Source: an uncultured Ectothiorhodospiraceae bacterium (GTDB lineage Bacteria; Pseudomonadota; Gammaproteobacteria; UBA9214). Taken from it: DNA of 64,000 bases. Location: the NCBI GenBank assembly GCA_947259415.1, contig CAMYMI010000005.1, positions 62,001-126,000 on the forward strand. Direction: 5' to 3'. The translations under genes and the position numbers were made by a program. The notes under the pieces were generated by a model. The model saw only the letters and a list, made by a program, of their open reading frames with translations, ran no database searches and had not been told where the DNA came from. Below, piece after piece: positions 7,954 to 17,210 of the stretch; position 1 is the first letter of the stretch, and each line of letters starts with the position of its first letter.

Positions 7954-10038
7954 TTATTTATTCGCTTCACGCTCTTTGGCTTCCTTGATGATTTCCTCGG
8001 CCACGTTCTTCGGACACGGCATGTAGTGCAGGAACTCCATGGAGAACTGCCCGCGTCCGGAGGTCATGGTACGCAGATCGCCGATGTAGCCGAACATCTG
8101 GCTCAGCGGGCACTCGGCCTTGATGTGCACATTGGTGGCACTGGGCTCCTGTGACTTGATCATGCCGCGGCGGCGGTTCAGGTCGCCGATGACATCACCG
8201 ACGTGTTCATCCGGTGTATACACATCGACCCTCATGATCGGCTCCATCATCTGCGGGCCGGCCTTCGGCATGGTCTGGCGATAGGCTGCGCCGGCAGCCA
8301 GTTCGTAGGCAACGGCGGATGAGTCAACCGGGTGATAACCACCATCCATCAGGGTCACTGTGAAGTCGAGGCAGGGGTAGCCGGCCAACACACCTTTTTC
8401 CATGCTCTTTTCGAAACCCTTGGAAACGGCCGGCCAGAACTCGCGTGGCACGTTGCCACCGGTCACGGTGGACTCGAACTGGTAACCGCTGCCGGGCTCG
8501 CCGGGCTCGATGCTGTATTCGATCTTGGCGAACTGTCCGGAGCCGCCGGTCTGTTTCTTGTGGGTGTAGCTATCCTCAACCCGCTGGGTAATGGTCTCGC
8601 GGTAGGCCACCTGCGGCTTGCCGACTGTCACATCGATACCATGGGTGCGTCTGAGGATGTCGATTTTGATATCCAGGTGCAGCTCGCCCATGCCCTTGAG
8701 AATTGTCTCGCCGCTGTCCTGGTCGGTCTCCATACGGAAGGAGGGGTCCTCTTTGATCATCTTGCCCAGCGCGATGCCCATCTTCTCGGCGGCTGCCTTG
8801 TCATTCGGCGCCACGGCAATGGAGATAACCGGGTCCGGGAATACCATCGGCTCGAGGGTAGCCGGGTCCTTCGGGTCACACAGGGTGTGGCCGGTCTGCA
8901 CGTTTTTCATGCCGATAACGGCGACGATGTCACCGGCCTGGGCACTGTTGAGCTCCTCGCGCGAGTCTGCATGCATCTCCACGATGCGCCCGATGCGCTC
9001 GGTCTTGCCGGTAAAGGTATTCAGCACGGTCATGCCCTTTTCCAGCCGGCCCGAGTAGATACGGATGAAGGTCAGCGCGCCAAAGCGGTCGTCCATGATC
9101 TTGAATGCCAGCGCGCGCAGCGGCAGGTCGGGGTCGATGCGGGCGAACTTGCCGGTTTCATTGCCCTCCAGGTCGATCTCGGGCTGCGGCTTGACCTCGG
9201 TCGGGTCGGGCAGGAAATCCACGGCAGCGTCCAGCACCAGCTGGATGCCCTTGTTCTTGAAGGCGGAGCCGCAGTAGGTCGGGAAGAAATCCAGCGCGAT
9301 GGTGCCCTTGCGGATGCAGCGCTTCAGGTCCTCGGTGGAGGGTTCCTCGCCTTCCAGGTATTGTTCCATCAGGTCGTCGTCCTGCTCAATAGCAGTCTCT
9401 ACCAGCTTTTCGCGCCATTCCTCGATAGCGTCGGCCATGTCCGCCGGCGGTTCCAGGATTTCATAGGCAGCCGGATCACCGGATTCATCCCATACCCAGG
9501 CCTTGCGGGTCAGCAGATCGACGACGCCCTTGAAATCGTCCTCGATGCCGATCGGCAGCACCATCACCAGTGGGACCGCGTCCAGCACGTCCTTGATCTG
9601 ACCGACCACGCGGTAGAAGTCGGCACCCATGCGGTCAAGCTTGTTGACGAAGATCACGCGCGCGACCTCAGAGTCGTTTGCATAGCGCCAGTTGGTCTCG
9701 GACTGCGGCTCGACGCCACCGGAACCACAGAAGACACCGACGCCTCCGTCGAGCACCTTGAGCGAACGGTAGACCTCGATGGTGAAGTCGACGTGTCCGG
9801 GGGTGTCGATAATGTTCAGGCGATGGTCGTTCCACTCGCAACTGGTCGCGGCGGACTGGATGGTGATGCCGCGCTCCTGTTCCTGTTCCATGAAGTCCGT
9901 CGTGGCCTCACCATCGTGTACCTCGCCTGTCTTGTGGATCTTGCCGGTAAGTTTCAGGATGCGTTCCGTGGTCGTGGTCTTGCCGGCATCCACGTGTGCG
10001 AAGATACCGATATTTCTGTAATTGGCTAAATCAGTCAT
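7954..10038 (-). CDS. fusA2: elongation factor G, second type (EF-G2)
   Basis: The protein is a 694-residue translational GTPase of the EF-G family, which moves tRNA and mRNA through the ribosome. It has the G1 motif AHVDAGKT at 14-21, DTPGHVDFT as G3 and NKLDRMGAD as G4, followed by domains II to V. It is stand-alone: the str operon partners rpsL, rpsG and tuf are not here. The segments [19 protein letters not shown] and [13 protein letters not shown] match the second EF-G carried by Vibrio and Pseudomonas beside the str-operon copy, so this is probably the paralogue rather than the main factor. Division of labour between EF-G paralogues varies by species, so its exact role is open. Confidence 0.88.
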   Translation of the reverse strand: MTDLANYRNIGIFAHVDAGKTTTTERILKLTGKIHKTGEVHDGEATTDFMEQEQERGITIQSAATSCEWNDHRLNIIDTPGHVDFTIEVYRSLKVLDGGVGVFCGSGGVEPQSETNWRYANDSEVARVIFVNKLDRMGADFYRVVGQIKDVLDAVPLVMVLPIGIEDDFKGVVDLLTRKAWVWDESGDPAAYEILEPPADMADAIEEWREKLVETAIEQDDDLMEQYLEGEEPSTEDLKRCIRKGTIALDFFPTYCGSAFKNKGIQLVLDAAVDFLPDPTEVKPQPEIDLEGNETGKFARIDPDLPLRALAFKIMDDRFGALTFIRIYSGRLEKGMTVLNTFTGKTERIGRIVEMHADSREELNSAQAGDIVAVIGMKNVQTGHTLCDPKDPATLEPMVFPDPVISIAVAPNDKAAAEKMGIALGKMIKEDPSFRMETDQDSGETILKGMGELHLDIKIDILRRTHGIDVTVGKPQVAYRETITQRVEDSYTHKKQTGGSGQFAKIEYSIEPGEPGSGYQFESTVTGGNVPREFWPAVSKGFEKSMEKGVLAGYPCLDFTVTLMDGGYHPVDSSAVAYELAAGAAYRQTMPKAGPQMMEPIMRVDVYTPDEHVGDVIGDLNRRRGMIKSQEPSATNVHIKAECPLSQMFGYIGDLRTMTSGRGQFSMEFLHYMPCPKNVAEEIIKEAKEREANK

Positions 10039-10350
10039 GTTCCTGCTGCTCTGTATGTTTTAGTCATTAATCGACAAGCGTCCTGCGACCACAAATCGGG
10101 ATATCCGGCGCGGCTGTGAATTGAAACCTGGCTGGATACTGACCAGATGACAAGCATTTACGCTCAACTGAGCCGCGGAATTATAAACCAATGTGGCAAT
10201 AAATCCATGCAAGCGCATGTCTGGCCATTTCCCGGGAGGATCCAGTGGTAGTCCATGCACTCCGGGAAGGCCGCCAGGGCCCGTGATGCTGATAGATGTC
10301 TATGATATATATGTATTTTAGTAGACTTTGCTTGCGGGTATACTGCGGCC
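10039..10350. other. divergent intergenic region between fusA2 and yqcC-like gene
   Basis: This 312-base gap separates two divergent genes, so it must hold promoters for both. An AT-rich stretch at about 10285-10325 (GATATATATGTATTTTAG) and a TATACT at about 10339 are candidate elements for the plus-strand gene, but no well-spaced -35 box was found. Nothing else was recognised. Confidence 0.4.
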
Positions 10351-10695
10351 ATGCATGACATCCCCAACCGCATCGCCGATGTGCTGCTCGAGGTTGAGGC
10401 CGCCCTCCGTACCAGCGGCAAATGGGACCGGCTGCCTCCTCCCGAGAGCGCACTGGTCAGCAGCCAGCCCTTCTGTATCGACACCCTCCGGTTCGAACAG
10501 TGGCTGCAGTGGATCTTCCTGCCGCGCATGAAGCACATCCTGGAACAGCGCAGGCCGCTGCCCGGGAAAAGCGGAATCTTCGTCTATGCACACGAATATC
10601 TTCGAAAAAATGATCCGCCTACCCGCAACCTGCTGGAACTCATCAGGCGCTTCGACGATTTGATTGCCGTTCAGTCAGGCGTCAGCAGGCATTGA
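10351..10695 (+). CDS. yqcC: YqcC family protein (DUF446)
   Basis: The 114-residue protein matches the small YqcC family of gammaproteobacteria. Its hallmarks are a start like IADVLLEVEAALR, the segment QPFCIDTLRFEQWLQWIFLPRM in the middle, and a final helix with LLELIRRFDDLI. In Escherichia coli yqcC sits next to the tRNA pseudouridine synthase truC; no such gene is here. The function is unknown and the protein is probably cytosolic and all-helical. The ATG has no obvious ribosome binding site. Confidence 0.82.
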   Translation: MHDIPNRIADVLLEVEAALRTSGKWDRLPPPESALVSSQPFCIDTLRFEQWLQWIFLPRMKHILEQRRPLPGKSGIFVYAHEYLRKNDPPTRNLLELIRRFDDLIAVQSGVSRH

Positions 10696-10788
10696 CCGCG
10701 CGGTCATCTCCAGGGAGAAGAAATACCTGCAGGTGATCGATGGCTGACAGGGGAAGCAGACAATCAATAAACTCAACAAGGAGAAGTC

Positions 10789-11127
10789 ATGAAAGTCGCT
10801 TATATTTTTTCCAGCCAGGGGCATACCGTTTCCTACAAGCTCGGCAAGATGATCCTGCCGCAACTCGAGGAGGGCAGGCATGGCGTGGAGGTCGTTGGCA
10901 TGTTTTTCTTCGAGGACAACAATTACGTGCTGGTTAAGGGCGACCCCTTGGGCGAGCGGCTGGCGAAGTTGGCCAGTGAACAGGACATCCTGCTCATGGG
11001 ATGTGACCAGTGCTGCTATGAGCGCGAGATCGATGACAAACTGGTGGACGGCGCTACTATTGGCTGCTTCCCCAATCTCTACGGGGCCCTGGCCGGCAAC
11101 CCCCCGGACCAGGTCATCACACTGTGA
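10789..11127 (+). CDS. DsrE-like small protein with CxxCC motif
   Basis: The 112-residue protein has a DsrE/F-like alpha-beta fold start (MKVAYIFSSQGHTVSYKLGKMILP), then VVGMFFFEDNNYVLVKGDP and a cysteine cluster GCDQCC at residues 71-76, with another Cys at 93. It recalls the SaoD/DsrE-related subgroup linked to sulfur relay, where cysteines carry persulfide; that is family knowledge applied by resemblance. AAGGAG stands close before the ATG. No sulfur-oxidation gene is nearby, so the partner is unknown. It lies between yqcC and queD, both on the same strand. Confidence 0.7.
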   Translation: MKVAYIFSSQGHTVSYKLGKMILPQLEEGRHGVEVVGMFFFEDNNYVLVKGDPLGERLAKLASEQDILLMGCDQCCYEREIDDKLVDGATIGCFPNLYGALAGNPPDQVITL

Positions 11128-11229
11128 TATGTATGGCCTGCCCTGTTGCTGACAGCCGCAGCGTGGCAGGCCGGTTTGCTACACTGACATTGAGAGCGTT
11201 TTGAGAATCCTGATTTTCCGTCTGCCCGG

Positions 11230-11640
11230 GTGCGCGTGATGTACAAGGTGATGAAGACCGTGTCGTTCTGCTACGGCCACCGGCTGCTGAACTATAAGGG
11301 CAAGTGCCAGCACCTGCACGGGCATAATGCGGATGCCATTATTACCCTGGAAAGCGGATCACTCGACGCGCGCGGCATGGTGGTGGATTTCACCGATATC
11401 AAGGCGGTGGTCAAGGAGTGGCTGGATAACGAGCTGGACCATACCCTGCTGCTGAGCAGGAACGATCCGCTGCTGCCGTTGCTGGAAGAGGCCGGTGAGC
11501 GTGTCTTTGTGATGGATGACAACCCGACTGCCGAGAACATCGCCCGGCTGATCTTCGAATTCGTCGCGCGGCAGGGGTTTCCTGTGGTCGAGGTGTCGCT
11601 CTGGGAAACCGGGACCAGTTGCGCCAGTTATCGGCACTGA
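11230..11640 (+). CDS. queD: 6-carboxytetrahydropterin synthase-like protein (QueD/PTPS family)
   Basis: This family makes 6-carboxy-5,6,7,8-tetrahydropterin from 7,8-dihydroneopterin triphosphate in the queuosine pathway; related members are pyruvoyl tetrahydropterin synthases. The 136-residue protein has zinc ligands His17, His30 and His32 and the catalytic cysteine Cys26, all in the block GKCQHLHGHN. VVDFTDIKAVVKEWLDNELDHTLLL is the standard middle segment, and the family's glutamate is in SLWETGTS near the end. The GTG at 11230 gives MRVMYKV; an ATG at 11239 is an alternative. No other queuosine gene is beside it, so the assignment to QueD rather than a PTPS relative rests on motifs alone. 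Confidence 0.85.
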   Translation: MRVMYKVMKTVSFCYGHRLLNYKGKCQHLHGHNADAIITLESGSLDARGMVVDFTDIKAVVKEWLDNELDHTLLLSRNDPLLPLLEEAGERVFVMDDNPTAENIARLIFEFVARQGFPVVEVSLWETGTSCASYRH

Positions 11641-11653
11641 GCCCACAGGGCTG

Positions 11654-12241
11654 CTAGCCCTTGACGCGGATGAGTGCGCTCTCGATACCCTGTTTCTTGA
11701 GCAGTCTGCGGACCTTGTTGAGTTCGTCGAGGTCACGGTAGGGCCCGACACGAACGCGGTGATAGGTATTTTTGTTGTTGATAGTGACCTTCTGGATGCT
11801 GGTTTCCAGGCCCAGCAGCGCCAGTTCGGCCTTGAAGCGGTCGGCCTGCGCCGCCGTGCTGAAGGAGCCTGCTTGCAGGAAATAGGTACCGGGCTCCTCC
11901 ACCTGCCTGACCCCCTGTTCGGGCTTGCCCGTGATCTCCTGCTCGGGAATCACCACTTCCATTTCCGGTAATATGGTGTAGAAATCGAAGCGCGGCTTGG
12001 GCGGCGTTGGCAGGCTGGCCTGTTCCGGCTTGCGTACCTCAACCGGGGCCTGCGGTGCAGATGCGGGGACATCTATCGGCAGGCTGGCCTGCTGTTGCAC
12101 GGCCGGTGGTGCCAGCATCTTGATATAGACCAGGAAGGCAATAAACAGCCCGATGAGCATGCCCGCTACCAGACCAAACCAGGGGGATACCGGTTTGCTC
12201 TTCTTTCTGCGTGTTGCGCGATGCTTGTAGTCCCTGGGCAT
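11654..12241 (-). CDS. SPOR-domain membrane protein (FtsN-like)
   Basis: The 195-residue protein has a basic cytoplasmic N-terminus (RRKKSKP), one membrane helix at about 21-43, a proline-rich periplasmic linker and a C-terminal SPOR domain at about 117-193 (GTYFLQAGSFSTAAQADRFKA to the VRVGPY strand). SPOR domains bind denuded peptidoglycan at the division site. This layout matches FtsN-like proteins and the gene that follows argS in many gammaproteobacteria. Its ATG overlaps the argS stop codon by one base (TAATG), so translation is coupled to argS. Whether it is the essential FtsN or a lesser SPOR protein cannot be told. Confidence 0.85.
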   Translation of the reverse strand: MPRDYKHRATRRKKSKPVSPWFGLVAGMLIGLFIAFLVYIKMLAPPAVQQQASLPIDVPASAPQAPVEVRKPEQASLPTPPKPRFDFYTILPEMEVVIPEQEITGKPEQGVRQVEEPGTYFLQAGSFSTAAQADRFKAELALLGLETSIQKVTINNKNTYHRVRVGPYRDLDELNKVRRLLKKQGIESALIRVKG

Positions 12242-14001
12242 TACATGTTGTCCGGGGCCGATACGCCGAGCAGGTTCAGGCCGTTGGCGATGACCTGACG
12301 GGCGGCTTCGATCAAGGTGAGGCGTGCATTGCGGACAGTCGCTTCATCGACCAGGAAGGTATGCGCGTTGTAATAGGTATGGAAGTCATTGGCCAGTTCG
12401 CGCAGGTAATGCGTCAACAGGTGCGGCTCATGATTGACGGCCGCGCTTTCCAGCACCTCCGGGTAGCGCGACAGGTTGATCATCAGTTCCTGTTCGTGTG
12501 ATTCGTTTAACTGCGCCAGGTCTACAATGCCTTGCGCCCGGTCCCAGCCCAGCCCCTTTTCCTGCAGCTGTCTGAACACACTCTTTACACGTGCATGTGC
12601 ATACTGGATGTAATAGACCGGATTATCGTTGGACTGTGACTTGGCGAGATCCAGGTCGAAGTCCATGTGCTGTTCGCATTTGCGCATCACGTAGAAATAG
12701 CGTGCGGCATCGTTGCCGACCTCGCGGCGCAATTCGCGCAGGGTGACGAATTCCCCCGAGCGTGTCGACATCTGGACCTTCTCGCCGCCGCGGTAGAGTA
12801 CAGCGAACTGTACCAGCAGTACATCGAGCTTGTCGGGGTCATCGCCCAGTGCCTTGAGGGCCGCCTTGACTCGAGGAACGTAGCCATGGTGGTCGGCACC
12901 CCAGACGTCGATGACCCGGTCGTAGCCGCGCTCAAGTTTGTTCATATGGTAGGCGATGTCGGAGGCGAAGTAGGTGGTCTGTCCGTTGTCGCGCACGATC
13001 ACCCGGTCCTTCTCGTCACCGTAGTCGGTGGAACGAAACCACAGGGCGCCGTTCTTTTCGTAGGTGTGCCCGCTTTGTCTGAGCCGCTCAATGGCCTGCT
13101 CCACAGCATGGTTTTCGGACAGTGAACGCTCCGAGAACCATTCGTCGTATTCCACACCGAATTCCTTCAGGTCCTGGCGGATGTTGTGCAGGATGGCATC
13201 CAGGCCGGCGTCGAATACGCGGCGGTAGTCCTGTGGTCCGAGCAGTTTGCGGATACGGGCGATGACGCCATCGATATGGGTCTCCTTGTCGCCGCCTGCC
13301 GGTGCGTCGGGCGGGAGGTCCGCGAACACCGCTTCGATCGGGTGGCGCAGCCCGTCGCCGTGTTCACGGTGCAGGGTCGCGCCGATGTCCCAGACATAAT
13401 CGCCCTGATAGCCATTGACAGGGAACGGGACCGTTTCACCGCACAGGTCGAGGTAGCGCAGGTAGACGCTGGCCGCGAGGATGTCCATCTGGCGGCCGGC
13501 ATTATTGACATAGTATTCGCGGTGCACCTGGCAGCCGATGGCCTCCAGCAGGTCGGCGACGGCAGCGCCATAGGCCGCACCGCGGCCATGGCCCACGTGC
13601 AGCGGCCCGGTTGGATTGGCTGAGACAAACTCGACCTGGATATGCTGTCCCTTGCCGATATCGCTGCGCCCGAAGGCCTTCCCCTGCTGGAGTATCTCGC
13701 CGATGACTGCATGCCAGGCAGCCGGGCCCAGGAAGAAGTTGATGAATCCCGGCCCCGCGATCTCCACCCGCTCGAGGTGTCCGCCGGTTTCGATCGCTGC
13801 CACGATCTTTTCTGCCAGGTCGCGGGGATTGCTGCGCGCCGGCCTGGCAAGGGTCAGCGCCAGGTTGCTGGCAAAGTCACCATGTTCCCGGTCGCGGGTG
13901 CGCTCCACCATGATGGCGGGCGTGATGTCATCCGGCAGGGTGCCGTCGGCCTGCAACTGCTTGACGGCGCTGTCCAGGATCTGTGCGATGTGTTCTTTCA
14001 A
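12241..14001 (-). CDS. argS: arginyl-tRNA synthetase
   Basis: This class I synthetase charges tRNA-Arg. At 586 residues it has the usual length. The N-terminal Add1 domain (1-110) is followed by the catalytic signature [16 protein letters not shown], with the HIGH motif as HVGH at 135-138. [13 protein letters not shown] replaces a strict KMSKS, as is normal for ArgS. The DALR anticodon-binding helices end the protein. The start is a TTG that gives [11 protein letters not shown], matching the usual first residues. Downstream the SPOR gene is translationally coupled; upstream a dispersed repeat cluster fills the gap to priA. Confidence 0.97.
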   Translation of the reverse strand: MKEHIAQILDSAVKQLQADGTLPDDITPAIMVERTRDREHGDFASNLALTLARPARSNPRDLAEKIVAAIETGGHLERVEIAGPGFINFFLGPAAWHAVIGEILQQGKAFGRSDIGKGQHIQVEFVSANPTGPLHVGHGRGAAYGAAVADLLEAIGCQVHREYYVNNAGRQMDILAASVYLRYLDLCGETVPFPVNGYQGDYVWDIGATLHREHGDGLRHPIEAVFADLPPDAPAGGDKETHIDGVIARIRKLLGPQDYRRVFDAGLDAILHNIRQDLKEFGVEYDEWFSERSLSENHAVEQAIERLRQSGHTYEKNGALWFRSTDYGDEKDRVIVRDNGQTTYFASDIAYHMNKLERGYDRVIDVWGADHHGYVPRVKAALKALGDDPDKLDVLLVQFAVLYRGGEKVQMSTRSGEFVTLRELRREVGNDAARYFYVMRKCEQHMDFDLDLAKSQSNDNPVYYIQYAHARVKSVFRQLQEKGLGWDRAQGIVDLAQLNESHEQELMINLSRYPEVLESAAVNHEPHLLTHYLRELANDFHTYYNAHTFLVDEATVRNARLTLIEAARQVIANGLNLLGVSAPDNM

Positions 14002-14033
14002 GTATCGTGTTGCTCGTTGCTGTTAAACAAAAA

Positions 14034-14293
14034 CCGAATTCACCGCAGGGGCGCAAAGGACACGGAGAAATCCATAATCAATAAAATTTGAAAACTGAAT
14101 TAACCGCAAAGACCGCAAAGAAAAACCATGATCAATACAGGTTAAAAGGCCGGGCAAAGAAACCCTTGGGAGATTATTGATCGCCCAGCCACGGGGGAAT
14201 AACAACAATAATCCTCATTGCTCTTCAGGGTTGTTTACTCAGCGTTCTCCGCGCCTCTCGGCAACTGAATCCCTGCAGTCGCGCGGTGAATAA
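14034..14293. repeat. dispersed GGCGCAAAGGAC-type repeat cluster, locus a
   Basis: The argS-priA gap holds plus-strand units at 14041-14070 (ACCGCAGGGGCGCAAAGGAC followed by ACGGAG) and 14102-14120 (AACCGCAAAGACCGCAAAG). It also holds a minus-strand unit at 14246-14293 ending in CCCTGCAGTCGCGCGGTGAA. The right unit is a shortened version of the 53-bp module at 23915-23967 and 61136-61188, lacking its middle. The rest of the gap to 14470 shows no gene. Confidence 0.75.
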
Positions 14294-14470
14294 TCTAAAT
14301 CCAGCGGGCTGCCTATTATCCCGCCCGCCGGTGATCTTGCAAGCTGGTTCTAGCCCCTGAAATCGAATACACCAAACCGTCACCGCCAACAAGCCCTGGA
14401 GGCAACCTATTGAGCCTGTGATTACTGCATGAAATCTGGTTGGAAGAGGCGCCTTCGTGCAACACAGGGG

Positions 14471-16666
14471 CTAAAACATGTCGGCCGGGTCGACGTCCAC
14501 CGACCAGCGCACCTGGCGCGCCGCCTTCATCTGCTCCAGCTGGCGGACCAGGTTGCTCAGCAGCTGCTGCAGTTCAGCCCGACGGGCCGCCTGCAGCAAC
14601 AGCTGGGCGCGAAAGCGCCCGGCCCGCCGCTCCATGATTGCCGGAACCGGGCCCCACAGCTCGACACCGGTCTCGCCTGTGGCCTCACAGTGCTGGCGGA
14701 CTTGTTCGAGGAAGGCCAGAGGGAGGGATTGCTGCGCGGCCTCGGCCCGAACCAGGGCAATGTGGCTGCACGGCGGGAGCCGGGCCGCCTCGCGCTCTGC
14801 CAGTGCCGCGCGGGCAAAGGCAGGGTAACCCTGGCGGATTAGCAGCTGCAGCAATGGGTGGTCGGGGTGATGGGTTTGGATCGCAACCTGGCCTGGACGG
14901 TCATGACGCCCGGCGCGTCCAGCGACCTGCACAATCAATTGGGCCATGCGTTCGCTGGAACGGAAATCGGTCCCGAACAGTCCCTGATCCGCGTTCAGGA
15001 TGCCGACCAGGGTCACCTTCGGGAAGTGATGGCCCTTGGCCAGCATCTGGGTCCCCAGCAGAAGGCGCGCCTGACCACTGCGCGCCTGTTCCAGTTGCCT
15101 GGCAAGTTCACCTTTACGGCGGGTGGTGTCACGGTCGATGCGCAGCCGTTCTACCCCGGGGAAGTGTTCCACCAGCGCCTGTTCGACACGCTCTGTGCCC
15201 TGGCCCAGTGGCCGCAGCTCGGTAGACTGGCATTCCGGGCAGCTCGTCGCAACAGGGCGCTGGCTGCCGCAGTGGTGGCAGCGTAATTGCTGTTCGCGCT
15301 GGTGCCAGGTCATGCGGGCGTCGCAACGCGGGCACTCGGCGACCCAGCCACAGTCATGGCAGACCAGTGTCGGTGCATAGCCGCGCCGATTGAGAAACAG
15401 CAGGACCTGGCCATCATGGTCGAGATGATGGGCGATGCGCTTCAGCAGAGGGCGGCCCAGGCCATGCTCCAGCGGCTGTTTGCGAATGTCGAGAATCTCG
15501 TAGGAAGGCATGCTGGCCGCCCCGGTGCGGTTTGGCAGCGCCAGGTGTTTATAACGCTGGTGTTTGACATTGAACAGGCTTTCCAGTGAGGGCGTGGCCG
15601 AGCCCAGGATGACGGGGATATCCAGCTGGTGTGCGCGCCAGACCGCCAGGTCGCGTGCCGAATAGCGGAAGCCTTCCTGTTGTTTCAGAGAACTGTCGTG
15701 TTCCTCGTCGACCACCAGCAGGCCAGGCCGTGCCAGCGGCGTGAAAATGGCCGAACGGGTGCCGATGATGATCTGTGCCTCGCCGCTGCGGGCCTGCTGC
15801 CAGGCGGAGAGGCGCTCGCCGTCGCTGAGACCGGAATGCAGCACGGCAAGCGGCACGGCGAAGCGGGAACTGAAGCGCTTGACCAACTGCGGGGTCAGCC
15901 CGATTTCGGGGACCAGCACCAGGGTTTGGCGCCCCTGCCCGATAAGTGTATCAATGACCTGCAGGTACACCTCGGTTTTGCCACTGCCCGTGACGCCTTC
16001 CAGCAGGAAGGCACCGAATCCCTTCAGACTGGTCGTGACCGCATCGACAGCGGTCTGTTGTGCCGCGTTCAGGGTGTGGGGTGTGCTTGCATCAGAGACT
16101 GCAGCCACTTTGGCATCCTCGAGGGTGCACGGCTCTATCCAGCCCTTTTTGCCAAGGCTGCGCAGCACCTCGGCGGGGACCTCGAGGGCGGCGCGTGGCG
16201 CGCCCAGCGGATGTGCACGCAGCCGGGATATCACCATGGCCTGCCGCGGGGCACGGGACAGGGTATCAAGATCTACCTGGACACCGGATTGTGTCAGCCG
16301 CCAGCCGGGCTCGCGTGCATCCGGGACGTCCCGCCCACGCCGCAACAAGATCGGTAGGGCAGTGGCCAGGGCCTCGCCGATCGGGTGGTGGTAATAGGCG
16401 CTGGCCCATTGCGTCATTGCCAGGATGTCGCTGGAGAGCACCGCTTCAGCATCGAGGATTTCCAGCGCGCGTTTGAGGCGTGCGTGTTCAAGTTCGCTTT
16501 GCCGGGTAACCTCGATGAGAATGCCTATGGCCTTGCGCCGTCCGAACGGCACACGAATCCGGCTGCCCGGCTGCAGCGCGTTTGTAGCCACGGAGGCAGG
16601 TGGCAGGTAGTCGAAACTGCGATACAGGGGCGAAGGAACAGCGATGCGCAGGATAGTCTGATTCAC
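14471..16666 (-). CDS. priA: primosomal protein N' (replication restart helicase)
   Basis: PriA recognises stalled fork structures and D-loops and reloads the replicative helicase. The 731-residue protein has an N-terminal DNA-binding domain, the Walker A motif GVTGSGKT at 224-231, the DEEH box (VVDEEHDSSLK, about residue 320) and a zinc-binding insert with paired cysteines (CHDCGWVAECPRC, CHHCGS, CPEC). The helicase C-lobe carries LLGTQMLAKGHHFPKVTLV and QVAGRAGR. The start is a GTG giving MNQTILRIAVP. It lies upstream of argS on the same strand, with a repeat cluster between, and next to a group of DnaA boxes on its 5' side. Confidence 0.96.
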   Translation of the reverse strand: MNQTILRIAVPSPLYRSFDYLPPASVATNALQPGSRIRVPFGRRKAIGILIEVTRQSELEHARLKRALEILDAEAVLSSDILAMTQWASAYYHHPIGEALATALPILLRRGRDVPDAREPGWRLTQSGVQVDLDTLSRAPRQAMVISRLRAHPLGAPRAALEVPAEVLRSLGKKGWIEPCTLEDAKVAAVSDASTPHTLNAAQQTAVDAVTTSLKGFGAFLLEGVTGSGKTEVYLQVIDTLIGQGRQTLVLVPEIGLTPQLVKRFSSRFAVPLAVLHSGLSDGERLSAWQQARSGEAQIIIGTRSAIFTPLARPGLLVVDEEHDSSLKQQEGFRYSARDLAVWRAHQLDIPVILGSATPSLESLFNVKHQRYKHLALPNRTGAASMPSYEILDIRKQPLEHGLGRPLLKRIAHHLDHDGQVLLFLNRRGYAPTLVCHDCGWVAECPRCDARMTWHQREQQLRCHHCGSQRPVATSCPECQSTELRPLGQGTERVEQALVEHFPGVERLRIDRDTTRRKGELARQLEQARSGQARLLLGTQMLAKGHHFPKVTLVGILNADQGLFGTDFRSSERMAQLIVQVAGRAGRHDRPGQVAIQTHHPDHPLLQLLIRQGYPAFARAALAEREAARLPPCSHIALVRAEAAQQSLPLAFLEQVRQHCEATGETGVELWGPVPAIMERRAGRFRAQLLLQAARRAELQQLLSNLVRQLEQMKAARQVRWSVDVDPADMF

Positions 16667-17210
16667 TGGGGTTCGGGCTGTGCGCGTGGGTGTATCAAGA
16701 AGGCAAAGTTAGCAACCAAGGTTAAGATTTTTTATTACCAAGTCGAGCTAACTCCTTTATCTTATTAGATGCCATTTGTTATCCACAAAACCTGTGGATA
16801 ACTCTGTGGATGAATTGGGGTAAAGCGCATCAAAGCCCTATTTTTCCCGTATCGTTGTTAAATTGGCCAAATTTTTTACAAATAAGAAAATTTATAATAA
16901 TCAATAAATTAAAGAGATTTATCAGGTTCTTATATGCCCATGCCATGATGATATTGTGCTGAAATTCCACTCGCACCATGACTGTGCATAAACTCGCTCG
17001 TGAGTGGCCATGGATCGGGCGACACTTCGACCCTTTATTTACAGGAAATCACATAAATCAAGCTCCTTTTGGGGTCGCCAGGCACTGCTTTTTGGCAGCA
17101 TCGGAAACAGGGTTTGATGGGCACGGAATCATAGCACTGGCCGGCCGGAGGGGTGTAGGCAAGCTTCCGTTTCCTGCGGAAATGTTGCTGCCGGCACGTG
17201 CCGAAAGGGA
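16667..17210. other. 544-base intergenic region with DnaA boxes and an AT-rich tract
   Basis: The region lies between the 5' end of priA and the 3' end of pntB. It contains three DnaA-box-like 9-mers at 16779-16813 and, beginning about 40 bases further, an AT-rich tract at about 16850-16935 (AATTTATAATAATCAATAAA). I found no gene. An 84-residue frame at 16978-17232 lacks family features and overlaps pntB. The combination could be a DnaA-controlled promoter for priA, a titration site or, less likely, an origin. Confidence 0.55.
16779..16813. promoter_or_regulatory. cluster of three DnaA boxes
   Basis: TTATCCACA at 16779-16787 is a perfect consensus DnaA box; TGTGGATAA at 16793-16801 is a perfect box in the opposite orientation; TGTGGATGA at 16805-16813 differs at one position. 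Spacings are short and regular. The boxes are about 115 bases upstream of the priA start on its strand, so DnaA could regulate this replication-restart gene. Protein binding is inferred from consensus only. Confidence 0.6.

Noticed and set aside
8332-10029. A 565-codon open frame antisense to the EF-G2 gene
   Set aside because: It is the complement of a highly conserved coding sequence with strong codon bias in a GC-rich genome; its translation shows no family features.
10789-11127. Evidence for a sulfur-oxidising dsr pathway
   Set aside because: One DsrE-like protein and one DsrL-like flavoprotein 9 kb apart are not enough; no dsrAB, soeABC or sox gene is in the window.
15629-16394. Overlapping frames antisense to priA
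   Set aside because: They lie entirely inside priA, are low-complexity and lack ribosome binding sites.
16667-17210. Chromosomal replication origin
   Set aside because: DnaA boxes and an AT-rich tract are present, but the boxes are only three and no dnaA, dnaN, mnmG or rpmH is nearby. It is kept as a DnaA-site cluster only.
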